Positions 10,701 through 22,295 of a DNA stretch of 45,297 nt are shown here, piece by piece (the first letter of the stretch is position 1; the number at the start of each line of letters is the position of its first letter). Origin of the DNA: Seison nebaliae (Eukaryota; Rotifera; Pararotatoria; Seisonacea; Seisonidae); the NCBI GenBank assembly GCA_023231475.1, contig JALJEE010000393.1, positions 1-45,297 of the forward strand. The letters are read 5' to 3'. The notes below the pieces were generated by a model that worked only from the letters and a program-made list of their open reading frames with translations, was not told the origin of the DNA and did no database searches. The translations under genes and the position numbers were made by a program.

Positions 10701-13700
10701 TGTGATATGTGTATATGGTAGAAATCAACATAATCGTGTATAATATGCATTTAAAAAAAGGAAAATCAGTAAACTATCAATCTATTTCAAATGAAAATAA
10801 ACATTATTCAACTACTACCAATTCATCTTCTCCACATTTTATCTTCTTCTTCATTTCATATAGACATTATTTTTGGTGCAAATACTCCAGTCATTCCTGC
10901 CAGTCATACACCGGACGTTCCATATTTACGTTTGGATTGTACGGGAAAATTATGATTTTTGAGAGGAATTTCTTTTTTATTAGTTTTCTTGTTAGTTTTT
11001 TGGTTGACATTTCTCCTTGAATGGCGAGACAGAAGTTAGATGGAAATGATTGTAATATTAATAGTATACGTTCTTATCGGCAACACCATTTTTGACGAGA
11101 GTACCTCCTCGTCAATATGGACCTAGTGTAAGTGAAAAATTACTTCTTCCCTACTACGCAATACAGGAAAGGTGGAATTATAGGAGAATTATTCTCCCTT
11201 TTAATTACACAATCATTATTATCGTTCTTATTGCCATAACATTATTATAAATGAGGATTAAAGTAGATGGAGGACATCTTTCAAACAAATAGAAAGGAAG
11301 AATATTCAAATGACATAATATCAAGTCATAACAAATTGAAACATAAATGGAACATGCAGATGTGAAGGTGAGAATTATACAATAAGGTTATTCAACATTC
11401 TATTTAATAAATAGTATTTATGTTCGGAAATTTCTCTTTAATAATGGAAAGGTCAATTCAATTGAATTCGACGATTTCAAAACGAAAAGAAAAACATTCT
11501 TAATCCGTTCGTCTTTCTGGAACAAATAAACCCGAGAAATTTATTCAAAAAATATGATGAAGGAATAAAAGAAGGAGAAGTTCATTTGATCCTTATGAGA
11601 TGGGGTGGAATTTCTATATTTTTCTCATTACGAATGAGTAAAATACCTCATCGAACAACAATTAGTTAAACTAACACTAATCGATTAGCATAATGATGAT
11701 AATAGAAATTATACCATGTTATGTTTTGAGCTATTCAAATTTCTCCCCATTTTTATGAGACTTCATTATTTAAAGAAAGTATTTGGATAATTTACACTAA
11801 TTCCCCTTCTTCATCATCTTACGGTTTTCTTACTGAAATTTTAGAGAAATGATAACCTCAATTGTTGAGAAGGGAAACCTATTGAAAATGAGAATATGAA
11901 TGAATTAATGAGAATCGTTTAGTAGTCGAAGAAAGAAATTGAATAAGGATGGCAGCTTCCGATTTCTTCTTATTGAGTGGCAGGAACATATTCACATTTC
12001 CATCTTTATTGAAATTAATATGGAATTTAAGGTTATCCATCTCATTTCTCGTGGCTTCTCTCACCTCTACTTTTCCACGATCTGATGTAATCTCTTCCAG
12101 TATTTATGGAAATCTATTTCCATTCACAAAGAAATTAGAGAATGTTTCTTATTCATAATCAAACCATTTTTCCTAACCACCAACATTCTCGATCGATAGA
12201 TGTCTCAGAATTGTGATTGAATGAGAAAAAAAGGGAGAGCGAATTATTATTATGTTGTTGATTCGAGCAATAATGACACGTCGAATAGAATAGCATCAAT
12301 TGCATCAACTGATGCAATAAATTCAATTCAAGTTCAGGGACATCATTCCTATCAAATTCTTTGTTTATTCTTGTTGATGGAACGAATGATTTGAGGGGAA
12401 CATTCAAATGAATAAACTTCGGCAACGAATCCATCTAAAAATGGAAGAAATAGATCTCCATATTTTCCATCCAATTTTGCTTCGGAAAATATCTTCTTTT
12501 TTTCCTTCTTCTCCCTATCGGGAAAGTTCAATTACATAATTCATTATAAGGATTCGACGAAATCTATTTCGCCAATGAATCAAATGATTCTTCTTCATAC
12601 TTCCTCAAACACAAGAAAAGTTTCCAATTATTATATGGGAATCAATTTCACGAATTATCTCATTCCAATTCTTTCTATGATAGAAATAGAATAGAAATTC
12701 TATCATTGTTCGAGAATTTTAATCCATATTCCCTAACAAACAATTTTAGAAAGAGTTTATTTCTTTTCCTCAATTCGTTTTGTTTGTTCATGATAATAAT
12801 TGTCGTTATGAATAATAATTATTTTGGATGTGAAGGAAAAGTCAATAATCATTCGAAGAGAAATCAGATTGAATGATTTGGAGGAAACGAATGAAATATT
12901 ATTCGGATTAATTCCAATGAATAAACAAATTTTTCAAAGATATTCCAACATTTATCCATTCGACTTCTGATGAGAGAGGAAGGGCAGTAAGTTGAGATAC
13001 TTCAAGTAGCAAACATAAGCAGAGAATATTTATTTGTTCATATCCCAAAGTATCTCAATGTCAAAAAGAAATGTTCTTATTTTGTTTTCTACCGTTTCTA
13101 AAAATCATCTTCACAGCTTCCTTCAATGGAATCGATCCATATCTCTCTATTTCAAACTTGGGAGGATTGCGCACATTCGAAGTTGGAAGTCTTCGTCTTC
13201 CTTCCCGTCTCCCACTTACAATAATAAGACGTCTGTCCTTTCTATTGATTTTCGTAGTAACTAAATACGGAAAAAGAAATCGAAGATGCGAATCAGCTAA
13301 ATGACAGAGCACACTCATCATCTGTTAATGACAGTCTTCATCTTTCCTTTCCTCTCCAAATTATTCCTCCCATCAGTTTTCCCAAGAACGTTTCTCATTC
13401 CATTTCCTATTCTCTCCCATCGATATTTAAAGGATTCATCAATACTTGATAACGGTAAAATTAACAATACGTTGATTTATTTTTTGATCGGCCGTGAATG
13501 GAAGTGGAATAAGGACATAAAAAAGCGTCAAGTGTCTTTCGAAAATTTAGAGAAGTATTCGAATTCACAAATATGTGTGTGATGTTCATGATTATCAATG
13601 AACATTGATAATTCAGTGAACCCAAAAAACTGAAGTCTCACAAAGAACATTTATGAACAAAGTTCAACTTTTCATTTCGATTCTTCACCATCACCAACAC

Positions 13701-15107
13701 CAACATCACCTAGAGGAACAAATGCGGCCTCTTATTATTGACCGACGCAGATGTTCTTCAAATCTCTGAAATTGGCATTTGTGAATGCTTTTTAAGTACT
13801 TCTCATCGAAGGCGAATGATTAATTAATAAATCTAATTTGAAAATGAAAATTGTGTGAATTTCATATCAAGAAATCATTCAAATTAATAAACAATATTTT
13901 CATTCTGTAATAGGTGGGCAGTCAGTGTAATTGAGATGTGGAGAAAGATGTGTGTTTGTGTGGAATATATCTAGCAATCTAATACTTCAATCATTTTGTA
14001 TGCGCAATTAATTTCGTTTATAGAAAAGAAGACGATTCGACAGAATGTTACACCGAATGTCCAGCTGTGATTTGTGAAATAATGAAATATGTTTGTAATT
14101 CAGATCAATATCTCCACTACAAATTAGACAGGCCAATCAGTCATTCGTGCATTTTTATTAATTTATGCCGACGCCTTCCGATCTTCATTCAACGAAGTGA
14201 ACTGTTTATAGAATGAATTATTTCCCAGAATTTTTCTTCTGCATCTTGAATGATTCCTGCTTTCTCTTCCCAGTCATTTCCTAAACTCTCCAAATAAATC
14301 AGATCCTTCTTCAACTTCTCTAATGAAAGTTATAGTCGAGTAAGTTTCAATGGAAACTGAACGAGAAAGTTATGAATCGAACATCCAGTTGAATTGTATC
14401 CTGATCCCTTGAAATAATTCCTGCGGGAATAAATCATTGAACTTATTGTCAATCTGCTTATTCATTTTCTCATTCAATATTTTCGTGAAAAATTCCTTCT
14501 TATCAGAAATATTTTTTCATCTTTTATTCATTCGATCAATCATTCATTGTCTTTTATTTCAATTCATTCTCATTCATTAGCAATGGAAGACTTCCGCATA
14601 AGTTTCTCCCCAAAATTGATTTTGTTAATTCACCAAATATTCATTGATTACTTCACTTTCTTCAACTAAAAATAACTTCTACGCCCTTCCTTCTCCGCGT
14701 ACGTCGTTGAAGAAGGTTCGGCCAAAGTCTCTTCCTTCACAATTCTCCCTTCCCATCATGGGAACAATAGACCAGAAAATAGTTGTAATAACGAAGTTGT
14801 ATTACCTTTTCAATTGATGATGACAATCTGAAGTAGTGAAAGAAAAGAAAGGCAAATCGGCAAGATTCTTACCGGATATATATCTGAAGGAAGAAACGAA
14901 ATTGAACAACTTTTTTAACGATTTCCTTTACTACTTTCTTCCATTGAGCCGACCTCTTCTCACTCTCGACCTTCACTTCAAACTTCTTATTCATCGATAA
15001 TTCCTATCTTTTAATCATATTCATCAACCAAACGAAAAGAACGAAACTAAATTGATTCTATTCGGAATTCTTTCTCTAGAAATCTCTCCCAATGTATCAT
15101 AAGTGAG
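7797..15107. other. 7.3-kb gene-poor region
   Basis: No gene I can support on either strand. Short frames exist (for example 8249-8452 minus with FISDNDSEEELIPIKRPDRF, 9440-9682 plus, 10005-10217 plus, 12159-12434 minus), but none shows a family motif, a matching splice partner or a signal peptide. A stretch at 10861-10950 reads as an exon-like peptide after an acceptor-like ATAG but has no convincing continuation. The region just 5' of the Ig gene, including a TATATAT at about 14876, may hold its promoter and 5' UTR. Long introns or enhancers of the Ig gene are possible. Confidence 0.5.
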
Positions 15108-17090
15108 ATGTTGTTTCATTTATTACTCTCCTTCTATCATCTCCTTCATTGCTTCGCAAAAACGACATATATCAGTGGAATTGAAAGTCAAACGGTAGAA
15201 TTACCATGCGATTTAGAACAAATCGACAATTTCCAATCGACCGTTCTACCAGATATCTCCAAAGTTGTCTGGATTCGACATAGTACCGGAGATGTCTTAT
15301 CATTCAACGATCGAATATTGATAAATGATAAACGATATGAATTAAAACGAATTATGAGACGGATCAATATCACAATTGTTAATTCGAAAGAGAACGACCA
15401 ATTCATCCATCCTAATACTTATAAACAATCTTTCCGTGTTTGGGATTTGTTCATTCACAAGCTCTCATCATCCGATGCTGACGATTACGCTTGTGATGTT
15501 TTATGGACTGATCCCATTGTACCACCAGTAAAATCGCATGACAATCATACATTCGAATACACAGAACGAGATACGGAGAAGAATATCATATCAAGAAATC
15601 ATGCACAATTCAATTTCAAATTATTCGGTAAGAGACAATCAAAAAAATCCACCGTTCAATCAGTCACTCTAGAAGTATTTGAACCACCAAAATTCCTCCC
15701 ACCAATCAGCAACGACGTTCTAGCAATGGAAGGAGATGACATCGAATTACAATGTAATGCACGTGGCAATCCCACTGTCCATATCAGATGGTTTCTTCGA
15801 TTTTATCGAGTCTTCGATCAACACAACGAAACAAAAACCAGTTAGACATTTTTCAAAATTTTTTTTTAAATATTTAAATTAATTGTTAAATTTGTTCGGA
15901 TGTTTTATTCCTTTCATCACACCTATAAATACTTTTCCGAACATTTTCGTCACCATTTTTTTTTCCAGTTTCCGTCACACCGCGAAGATTTGTTGTTATA
16001 ATAAACAAAAATATTAATTAATTTTTTAAATAATTTTTTTTCAGTTATCCAACGAATGAATGGCGATCGTTTGAGAATATCTGATATCTCCGTACGAACT
16101 AGTCCGGATAATGTAGAGTGTGTTGCAACGAACGGTATTAATCCTGCAGTATCAAGGACGATGAAAATCAACATTCATAGCGCTCCGAGAGTTAGTGTCG
16201 AACGGAAACCATTAGAAGAGTACATGTTGAAGAATCCTGATACAATCCAATTCACAATTCGTCCATTTCCCACATCCATCAAACATAGAACGTTACAAAA
16301 TGAAAGAACGAAAATTATATGTTGGATACATGCAAATCCGAGACCGGAAGTCCATTGGATACGAATGAATGATGCCGTCAATTTCACATCATATTCAATC
16401 GTCCAACATTTCAATCATAAGAAAGGACATCAAATGTATTGGTGGAAATCCGTTTTAACATTAGACGTTTCATTATTTCTCATTTATTTCTCTTCTATCA
16501 TAATTAATTTCCATTTTTTAAATAGATGACACATGAAAATATAATCGCATCTTTTCGTTGCGATGCAAAAAATTATATGGGCACAAGTCAAGCATTCTTC
16601 TCTTTCGAAGGTATCTCCTCTTTTTATCTCCTTCTAATTCTTTATATTTAAATCCTTCATAGAAATCATTACAACAACAACAACAACAACAACGCCGAGT
16701 ACATCTTCATTAGCGCAGTTGACGGAGATCTCACCAAGAAATAGAGCTCGATCTTCGTCAGAGGTGATGAACGAAGATCAATTCAATGATAATATCAAAT
16801 CTTTAAGTAAACCGTCGTGGTGGAAGACGTTGTTCGATAGGAATACGAAAAATTCATTAAGATATCGCAATTATGAGAATTGGCCATACGCTACATCACA
16901 AATGAAAAAGTCACAATTCTATAAACGACGTTATTTAATTTTTGAATTTTAATAATTTTTGTAAAATTTTTCTTTTTCAGATTCAACAATTCGAGAAAGA
17001 TTCTCACCTTGGGTCGGGTCTTCTAGTGCATATTTTCACATATCTCATCACCTCATCCTGACAATATTATTCTTTTACTTTTTTGTATAG
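15108..17090 (+). CDS. three-Ig-domain GPI-anchored cell-surface adhesion protein (DIP/lachesin/RIG-like)
   Basis: Five exons assembled by frame: 15108-15840, 16045-16466, 16526-16610, 16663-16929 and 16981-17090; 538 residues. Signal peptide MLFHLLLSFYHLLHCFA. Ig1: C34 (VELPCDLEQ) with W55 and C129 in the DADDYACDV signature. Ig2: C216 (ELQCNARGNP), W228, C270 (VECVATNG). Ig3: C337 (ICWIHANPRPEVHW), W349, C397 (FRCDAKNYMG). Then come a Thr run coded by (ACA)n at 16671-16690, a Ser/Arg-rich linker, and a C-terminal SSSA plus hydrophobic tail (HLILTILFFYFFV, then stop) typical of a GPI signal. This order is that of neuronal IgLON/DIP/lachesin-type recognition proteins. The exon 1/2 junction falls inside Ig2 and the exon 2/3 junction inside Ig3; both restore complete Ig folds. 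A candidate AATAAA is at about 17116. The exact subfamily is not resolved. Confidence 0.85.
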
Positions 17091-17631
17091 TTTCAATTTT
17101 TCTTTTCAATATTAATAAATAGTCATTATTTCTCCAAATCATATTCAGATAGTCAATCGAAATAGAAATTATAATTTATTAAATTTTCGAAATTTTAATG
17201 ATTGAAATAAAGAAACATAAAAAAAGTGAAAAAAATTCATAAAATTATACAAGTTCTAATCAGACAACAAAGAAAGAAAGTATAATCATACATAAATCAT
17301 CTTTTGTTCTCATTCCGAAAACAATATTAATGTAAGTTCTTGATGGTAATTTATGATATTTATGATGATATTATTATTAATATTTAATTGATTATTTATA
17401 TTCTATAATTGACAATATTAATATTTTTAGAATAATTGCATTGTTTATATAAAACATTTTTCAATTTCTCGTTAAAAGTTCTCGTTGAAATTAAAAATAT
17501 AAAAAGAAATTTTCATTCATACTCATTTCTAACAAACAACGACAATTATCATAAAATTGCTGGAAAAAACTCGTAATAGTTCCATGTGAATATAATTGTC
17601 AACAAGTTAAAAATTAAAAGAAACAAAAAGA
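17091..17631. other. spacer: 3' flank of Ig gene and 5' flank of tetraspanin-like gene
   Basis: Very AT-rich; no ORF or RNA gene recognised. It includes the probable polyadenylation region of the Ig gene. Confidence 0.5.
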
Positions 17632-18260
17632 ATGGCATATGGAAGAGGTGAAACTGAAGGATGTGCGAAGTGTATAAAAATATTGATAATGTTGATAAAT
17701 TTCATATTTATGGTTAAATTCTCTAATTAAATAATTCTTTAAAAAATTAATTTGTCGATTGAACTAATCAGTTAGCAAGTTCGGCAATTCTTCTTGCTGG
17801 TGTCCTCCTATTCATCGGACAGGATTCGTTAGGCATTTTCAAAAAAGTTGGTTTGGATATATTTGGTCTGGCGAGCAAAGCACAAGAAATCATAAAACAT
17901 TTGTCGATCGCAATTCTGGTAATTGGGGCAGTGGCGACCGTACTCTGCATAATGGGCTGTGGCGCCGCATGTTGTGAGAATGGCGGTTATTTGATTTGTG
18001 TTAGGAATTAAAAAATTTCAAAATTTTTAAACTCAAATCCATTTTTTTCACGATAGTATGGTTTTATGTCGTTACTGGCTGGCGTGGGAGCTATAGTTTT
18101 CATGTTTCAAGCACTCAAATGGTTAAAGAAACCGGGCTTGTCTAAAATCGAAGTGTTGAAAAAGATAGTACCGATTCTTTTTGGGACTTATGCTGGTCTC
18201 TGTTTCTTCTGTTTCATTTTAGCCATAGGTCTCGGCTGTTATTTAATTAAAGAAGCTTAA
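17632..18260 (+). CDS. tetraspanin-like four-TM protein lacking the large extracellular loop
   Basis: Three exons, all phase 0: 17632-17712, 17772-17999 and 18057-18260; 170 residues. The N-terminus MAYGRGETEGCAKCIKILIMLINFIFM matches the tetraspanin opening (Cys/Lys then TM1 with Asn-Phe). TM1 continues in ASSAILLAGVLLFIG. TM2 (SIAILVIGAVATVLCIMG) is followed by GCGAACCENGGYLIC, close to the GCCGAxxE signature. TM3 is MSLLAGVGAIVFMFQALKW and TM4 is ILFGTYAGLCFFCFILAIGL. The TM3-TM4 segment is only about 18 residues (KKPGLSKIEVLKKIV), with no CCG motif and no loop cysteines, where tetraspanins carry about 80-130 residues. All frames are intact, so this is not an obvious decay product. Another small four-TM family remains possible. 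Confidence 0.7.
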
Positions 18261-18568
18261 ACGTTTTTTTTTCTTTTATTCATCAATGAGACATTTCTCA
18301 CTTTGATTTTCTTCAAAAATCGAAAAAAATTTTTTTTATTAATTTTCTTAGAAATTCTAACAGAAATAATGGAAGTTCCATTACTGGAACCGTTAAAATG
18401 ATGAGATTTAAAAGAAAAAAAATAATAGAAAAATTTTTGTTAGTAATTTCCTTCAATATATATATGAGACATATTTGTAAGAAAATCGAATGAGAGAAAG
18501 AAAATTTCCACAAATTTGAAATTCATGAAAAAAAATCGAAAAAAAGATGATGAAATCGAACCGAAATT

Positions 18569-20344
18569 TTATAATCGTGCTACTGTCGGCATATTCAGTT
18601 TCCCATGTGGCTTATTGTCTTTATTATATTTCTTATCATTCTTTCTCGCTTGTTGCATTGAGATCTGTTGTGGAAGAGATGAATCTAATTCGGGCAAAAT
18701 TGAATTGACCAATTTGGCAATTAATGAAATTGCAGCACGATAGACATTTCTATCAAGTTTTTTTTGATTGGCTAAAATGGAAAGGAGATTTAATCGATTA
18801 TCCGTTCCATGAGCACCAGCTAACGAACGAATGTTTGGTTGGCGTGGTGGACGACCATGTTCAGCTGATGACAATTGAAGAAGACGATACGTATTTCCTG
18901 TCAATGGACAACGAGCAGTACACGCGTGTGGTGCCAAAGTTAAAACTGTGACGAAATTCGTTCTCATAGCGAGAGTCATTTTATTGGAGATGACATGACA
19001 GAAAGCGGTCGATAACCAAAGAGCGATATGATCAGTGAGGAATTCGTCGAATCTCATAATGCCCAAATGTACCAATTGACATCGTGGCCATAACATAATC
19101 TGATCCATAATAAAATCTAAGCTCAAACTGTCATTTTCATTAATTTCGATACGTTCACCTTTATTCACAAAATGATATGGATCATAATTTGGCAAATGGA
19201 CATCTGACCAATTTTCAAGATAAAGTTCTTCTTTCACCACTTCATTCGTTCGCAATTGTTGTTGTTGTTGTTGTTGTGATGGAAATGGTGCAGGATATTC
19301 CTGTGATTGAAAATAATCATTTTTCGTATTTATTTGACGTTCTGATGATGTGCCCGAATATGTGGAGTTATTCGGGACATATCGTTGATTGTCATATGAT
19401 GTGGGTTGAAGATAACGTGGATCTGATGGTGGTTGTGATGGTGGCGGTGCACCAGGACGTCTACCGTCAAAATTATTAATTTCTCGATTATTCGAAATTG
19501 GAAGTGATGGAGCATTGTACGAATGAGTCGATGGTGGAACATCAGGAAAAGTTGTCGGATATCGTAATTGATTAGGCTCGAACGAATTGAATGAATGATT
19601 TTTATTTAAGCTTTGTTCTTGGTCGTTATGTGGAGGTCGAGTTAAATAATCAGGAAATTCTTCTTGATATCGACTTCGTTTCTCTAAATTCTTCTCATCA
19701 TATCGTTCCTCGAAATGACGTTTTGTATATAATGGCGTTTTAACTCGTTCGTCGACCAATTCGGGATAAAGTAATTTGTTCAGTTCTAAATCGCGATTGG
19801 GCGAAGTTGTTCTACCATCAAAATTTCTAATTTTCCTTTCTTCTATATAAGAAGAGTTGGTATAATGTCTTCCATTATCATTCATATGTTTATTCTCATT
19901 CAAATGGAGATGATATGAATGATCTCCTCTCTTTCGATCATCCATCAAATGGAAAGGAACGGGAACATTCCTCTCTTCGTCAAATTGACGTATGTCAAAT
20001 TGTTCGTCGACTTTCCTCCCAAATTCCTCACGATAAGTGAGATTGGAATTTGAATATCGATCAATCGGATCGTTCGGATATCGATCACTTTTCATCGATT
20101 GACCATTCGAATATCGATCATTCTCCATCATTTCATCATTCGGATATCGATCATTCTTTATCGATTTATCTTCCAAATATCGATCATCATGATAATTAGT
20201 TCGAGATGGCGGTTGATGATGATGATGGTTTCTGGAATTTGGATAACGTTGGCGACGAGAATCGCCATTCGAATATTTGTCTCGATAGAAATTCGAATTA
20301 TTGCGACCTCGATAATGAGATTTGGCTGACATAATTTCTTTCAA
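18569..20344 (-). CDS. uncharacterised nuclear-looking protein with DRYPN repeats, polyQ and a conserved-looking C-terminal domain
   Basis: Intronless, 591 residues. The N-terminal third is hydrophilic and rich in Arg, Tyr, Asn, Asp and His, with imperfect repeats of (N)DRYPND/DRYSNG at about residues 55-95. Pro/Ser/Tyr-rich low complexity follows, then a Gln run at about 355-367 coded by (CAA)n. From about residue 372 the character changes to a folded domain (ENWSDVHLPNYDPYHFVNKG, then LDFIMDQIMLWPRCQLVHLG, LSTAFCHVISNKMTLAMRTN, HACTARCPLTGNTYRLLQL), with several Cys, Trp and His. It ends in a Lys-rich tail. I do not recognise the family. The low-complexity RY/RS-like part suggests an RNA-associated nuclear protein, but this is inference. 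It converges with the tetraspanin-like gene. Confidence 0.8.
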   Translation of the reverse strand: MKEIMSAKSHYRGRNNSNFYRDKYSNGDSRRQRYPNSRNHHHHQPPSRTNYHDDRYLEDKSIKNDRYPNDEMMENDRYSNGQSMKSDRYPNDPIDRYSNSNLTYREEFGRKVDEQFDIRQFDEERNVPVPFHLMDDRKRGDHSYHLHLNENKHMNDNGRHYTNSSYIEERKIRNFDGRTTSPNRDLELNKLLYPELVDERVKTPLYTKRHFEERYDEKNLEKRSRYQEEFPDYLTRPPHNDQEQSLNKNHSFNSFEPNQLRYPTTFPDVPPSTHSYNAPSLPISNNREINNFDGRRPGAPPPSQPPSDPRYLQPTSYDNQRYVPNNSTYSGTSSERQINTKNDYFQSQEYPAPFPSQQQQQQQLRTNEVVKEELYLENWSDVHLPNYDPYHFVNKGERIEINENDSLSLDFIMDQIMLWPRCQLVHLGIMRFDEFLTDHIALWLSTAFCHVISNKMTLAMRTNFVTVLTLAPHACTARCPLTGNTYRLLQLSSAEHGRPPRQPNIRSLAGAHGTDNRLNLLSILANQKKLDRNVYRAAISLIAKLVNSILPELDSSLPQQISMQQARKNDKKYNKDNKPHGKLNMPTVARL

Positions 20345-21455
20345 ATTTCGAAAGATGAAAAATTATTGGAAATGACAATTTCAATTATCTCCACGTCAAA
20401 TACGAAGTTAATTGATAAAATGAGAAAAAATAATTTGTGAATGCGGAAGACAATCCGCTGGAGAAATTAGAATTTAGAGATATCACTTATCCACATCGGA
20501 GAGTAAAAGCGAAAATATTTATCTCTCTATCTACAACAAGAGAATGGAAGAAATTGTTCTTATTCGTAGAGGAGAATGAAATGCCTTTAATATCAACAGT
20601 TCATTAAGCTAAACTTTTAAATTTTCCCAATAATTTAATTTTGAATTTTTTTAAAAAATTTTTTTTAATTTAAATTAAAATTAAATTAAATATAATCATG
20701 ATTAATTAATTCTCATAATCTTCCGACAAGATTTCATTCTTTTAATTTCCATAAATTATGTCGCCAAGGCTTTATTTCATGTTTCTCGATTGGTTCATAC
20801 ATTCAACAAATCTCTTCATATAAAATCCATATTCTCTCTCATTCTTCTCTGAGGGACAATTTAAATAATTGGAACATAATCGATAATATGATTAAAATTG
20901 AATCATCATCTCCAACTCACTAACAATCGTCATTTCCTTCCACAACTGTCGTCACCGTTTTTCGTCACTTGTTTTTCAATTGTCATGGAAATGTAGTTCA
21001 ATAAATGGCAATGTTGACCCGATCGCATTTCCTAACAAATTTTCTTATCTTTCCCGTTTTTCTACTAAACATTTACCCGAGATTTTTCTATTTCAAACTG
21101 AAAATAACGATGTTGCCATAACGAATAATAAATGATATACTTGAATTTATTCGAATTTTGTTGGGAGAACAAAAAATTTTCTTTCGATTTTATTTTCCAG
21201 AGAATGAAATAAGAGAGATGTGAATAAAATGGTGAAAAAGAACAAAGTGTTTGATTTATGTATATCCGCCAAATGTCGTTGTGTTCATTTAATTTCTTTT
21301 TTTTCTTGTCGTCTACATAGAATTCGTTAGGAAGTGGGAAAAGTGTAGGAAGTTGAATATATAACATTCAATCGGTATTGGTTGATGTATGAAAAAAAAA
21401 ATTCGAATATATGAAATATATAATAATTATAGATGGTGGATATTCCTTACATCAT
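20345..21455. other. intergenic
   Basis: Upstream flank of the DRYPN-repeat gene and downstream flank of the membrane-protein gene. Nothing recognised beyond short A/T runs (20640-20700). A 100-codon minus frame at 21065-21367 has no protein-like features. Confidence 0.5.
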
Positions 21456-22295
21456 TCAATTAATTGTTAACATAGAATTTCTTTTTTGGATTTGACGAAA
21501 ATCTTTTGAATTCTTTCTCATTTTTCTAAATTTTCCATAACTTAAAAAGTCAATGGGATGACTTGGTCGGTTGACATCGATAAATAAATTAGTTATATTC
21601 ATTTGGTTCGATTTCATTAAACTGTAAATAGTTGCGTGTTGTGAAGGATTTTGTTGTTCGCGTGTGGTTATCATAGAATTGGATCTGGTTCGATCACTTA
21701 CAAATTTGTGTGTGAGACGACGACGGAGTCCTTCGGACTTTCTTCGAAAATTTCTATTTTTATTAGTCGGTCGAAATTTTGGTTCTTTCTTTAACATTTC
21801 GGTTTTCTCATTCGATTTTTCAACATTCCCATCTAATTGATATGACGTAAATGATGGAGAATTAGAAAGTGGGGCATGAATGACATCTGCACTCAAAGTT
21901 CTTGCAATTGGTGTTGCTTTCCATTTTCTTCGTTTCTTATAATGATAATGTGTATTTTTCATAGATTCGATCGTTTTTTCTAAAGTATTCGATTCTTTCC
22001 TTTCTTTTCTCATCGATTTCTTTTTATGACGACGAATCATTCGTTGCTGATGATGCATCATAATCAGTTCGTTATGATGTTTCTCCTTTTGGATTTCTAA
22101 TCGTCGTTTGATAATCGTATAGGCGAAATATAGACAGAAAATGACGAGCATGACGATTAGTGTTAATCCGATATTCAAACCGGTTTGAGCGTCAGCTAAT
22201 AATTCCGGCGCCTCATATTGAATATTTTCTCCATTCTCTTTCTGGCTGTATAACTGATACAATTGGGTCAAATTGAAGTCGTTTGATTCTTTCAT
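21456..22295 (-). CDS. single-pass membrane protein with long basic cytoplasmic tail, unrecognised
   Basis: Intronless, 279 residues. A short N-terminal segment of about 38 residues with one N-glycosylation sequon (NLT) precedes one TM helix (GLNIGLTLIVMLVIFCLYFA, about 39-60). A tail of about 215 residues follows, rich in Lys, Arg, Ser and His (KKRRKWK, RRKSEGLRRRL). With no signal peptide and basic residues after the helix, the positive-inside rule predicts N-out/C-in topology. Serines in basic contexts (RKSEG, RSNS, RNSM) could be kinase sites. No family is recognised. The ATG is the first in frame. The gene is divergent from the desaturase gene. Confidence 0.65.
   Translation of the reverse strand: MKESNDFNLTQLYQLYSQKENGENIQYEAPELLADAQTGLNIGLTLIVMLVIFCLYFAYTIIKRRLEIQKEKHHNELIMMHHQQRMIRRHKKKSMRKERKESNTLEKTIESMKNTHYHYKKRRKWKATPIARTLSADVIHAPLSNSPSFTSYQLDGNVEKSNEKTEMLKKEPKFRPTNKNRNFRRKSEGLRRRLTHKFVSDRTRSNSMITTREQQNPSQHATIYSLMKSNQMNITNLFIDVNRPSHPIDFLSYGKFRKMRKNSKDFRQIQKRNSMLTIN

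Noticed and set aside
11088-11249. Frame ending in a hydrophobic tail (NYTIIIIVLIAITLL)
   Set aside because: No upstream exon with matching phase and no ATG; hydrophobicity follows from AT-rich codons.
13034-13582. Overlapping ORFs on both strands
   Set aside because: Three frames compete over the same bases, with no motif or splice partner; typical chance ORFs.
15968-16000. Possible extra Ig exon after the TTTTCCAG at 15960-15967
   Set aside because: Joining 15840 directly to 16045 restores phase and a complete Ig2 domain; including this piece gives an early in-frame stop.
18516-18743. 75-codon plus-strand frame with a hydrophobic, Cys-rich segment
   Set aside because: Overlaps the 3' end of the minus-strand DRYPN gene in antisense; no splice or start support.
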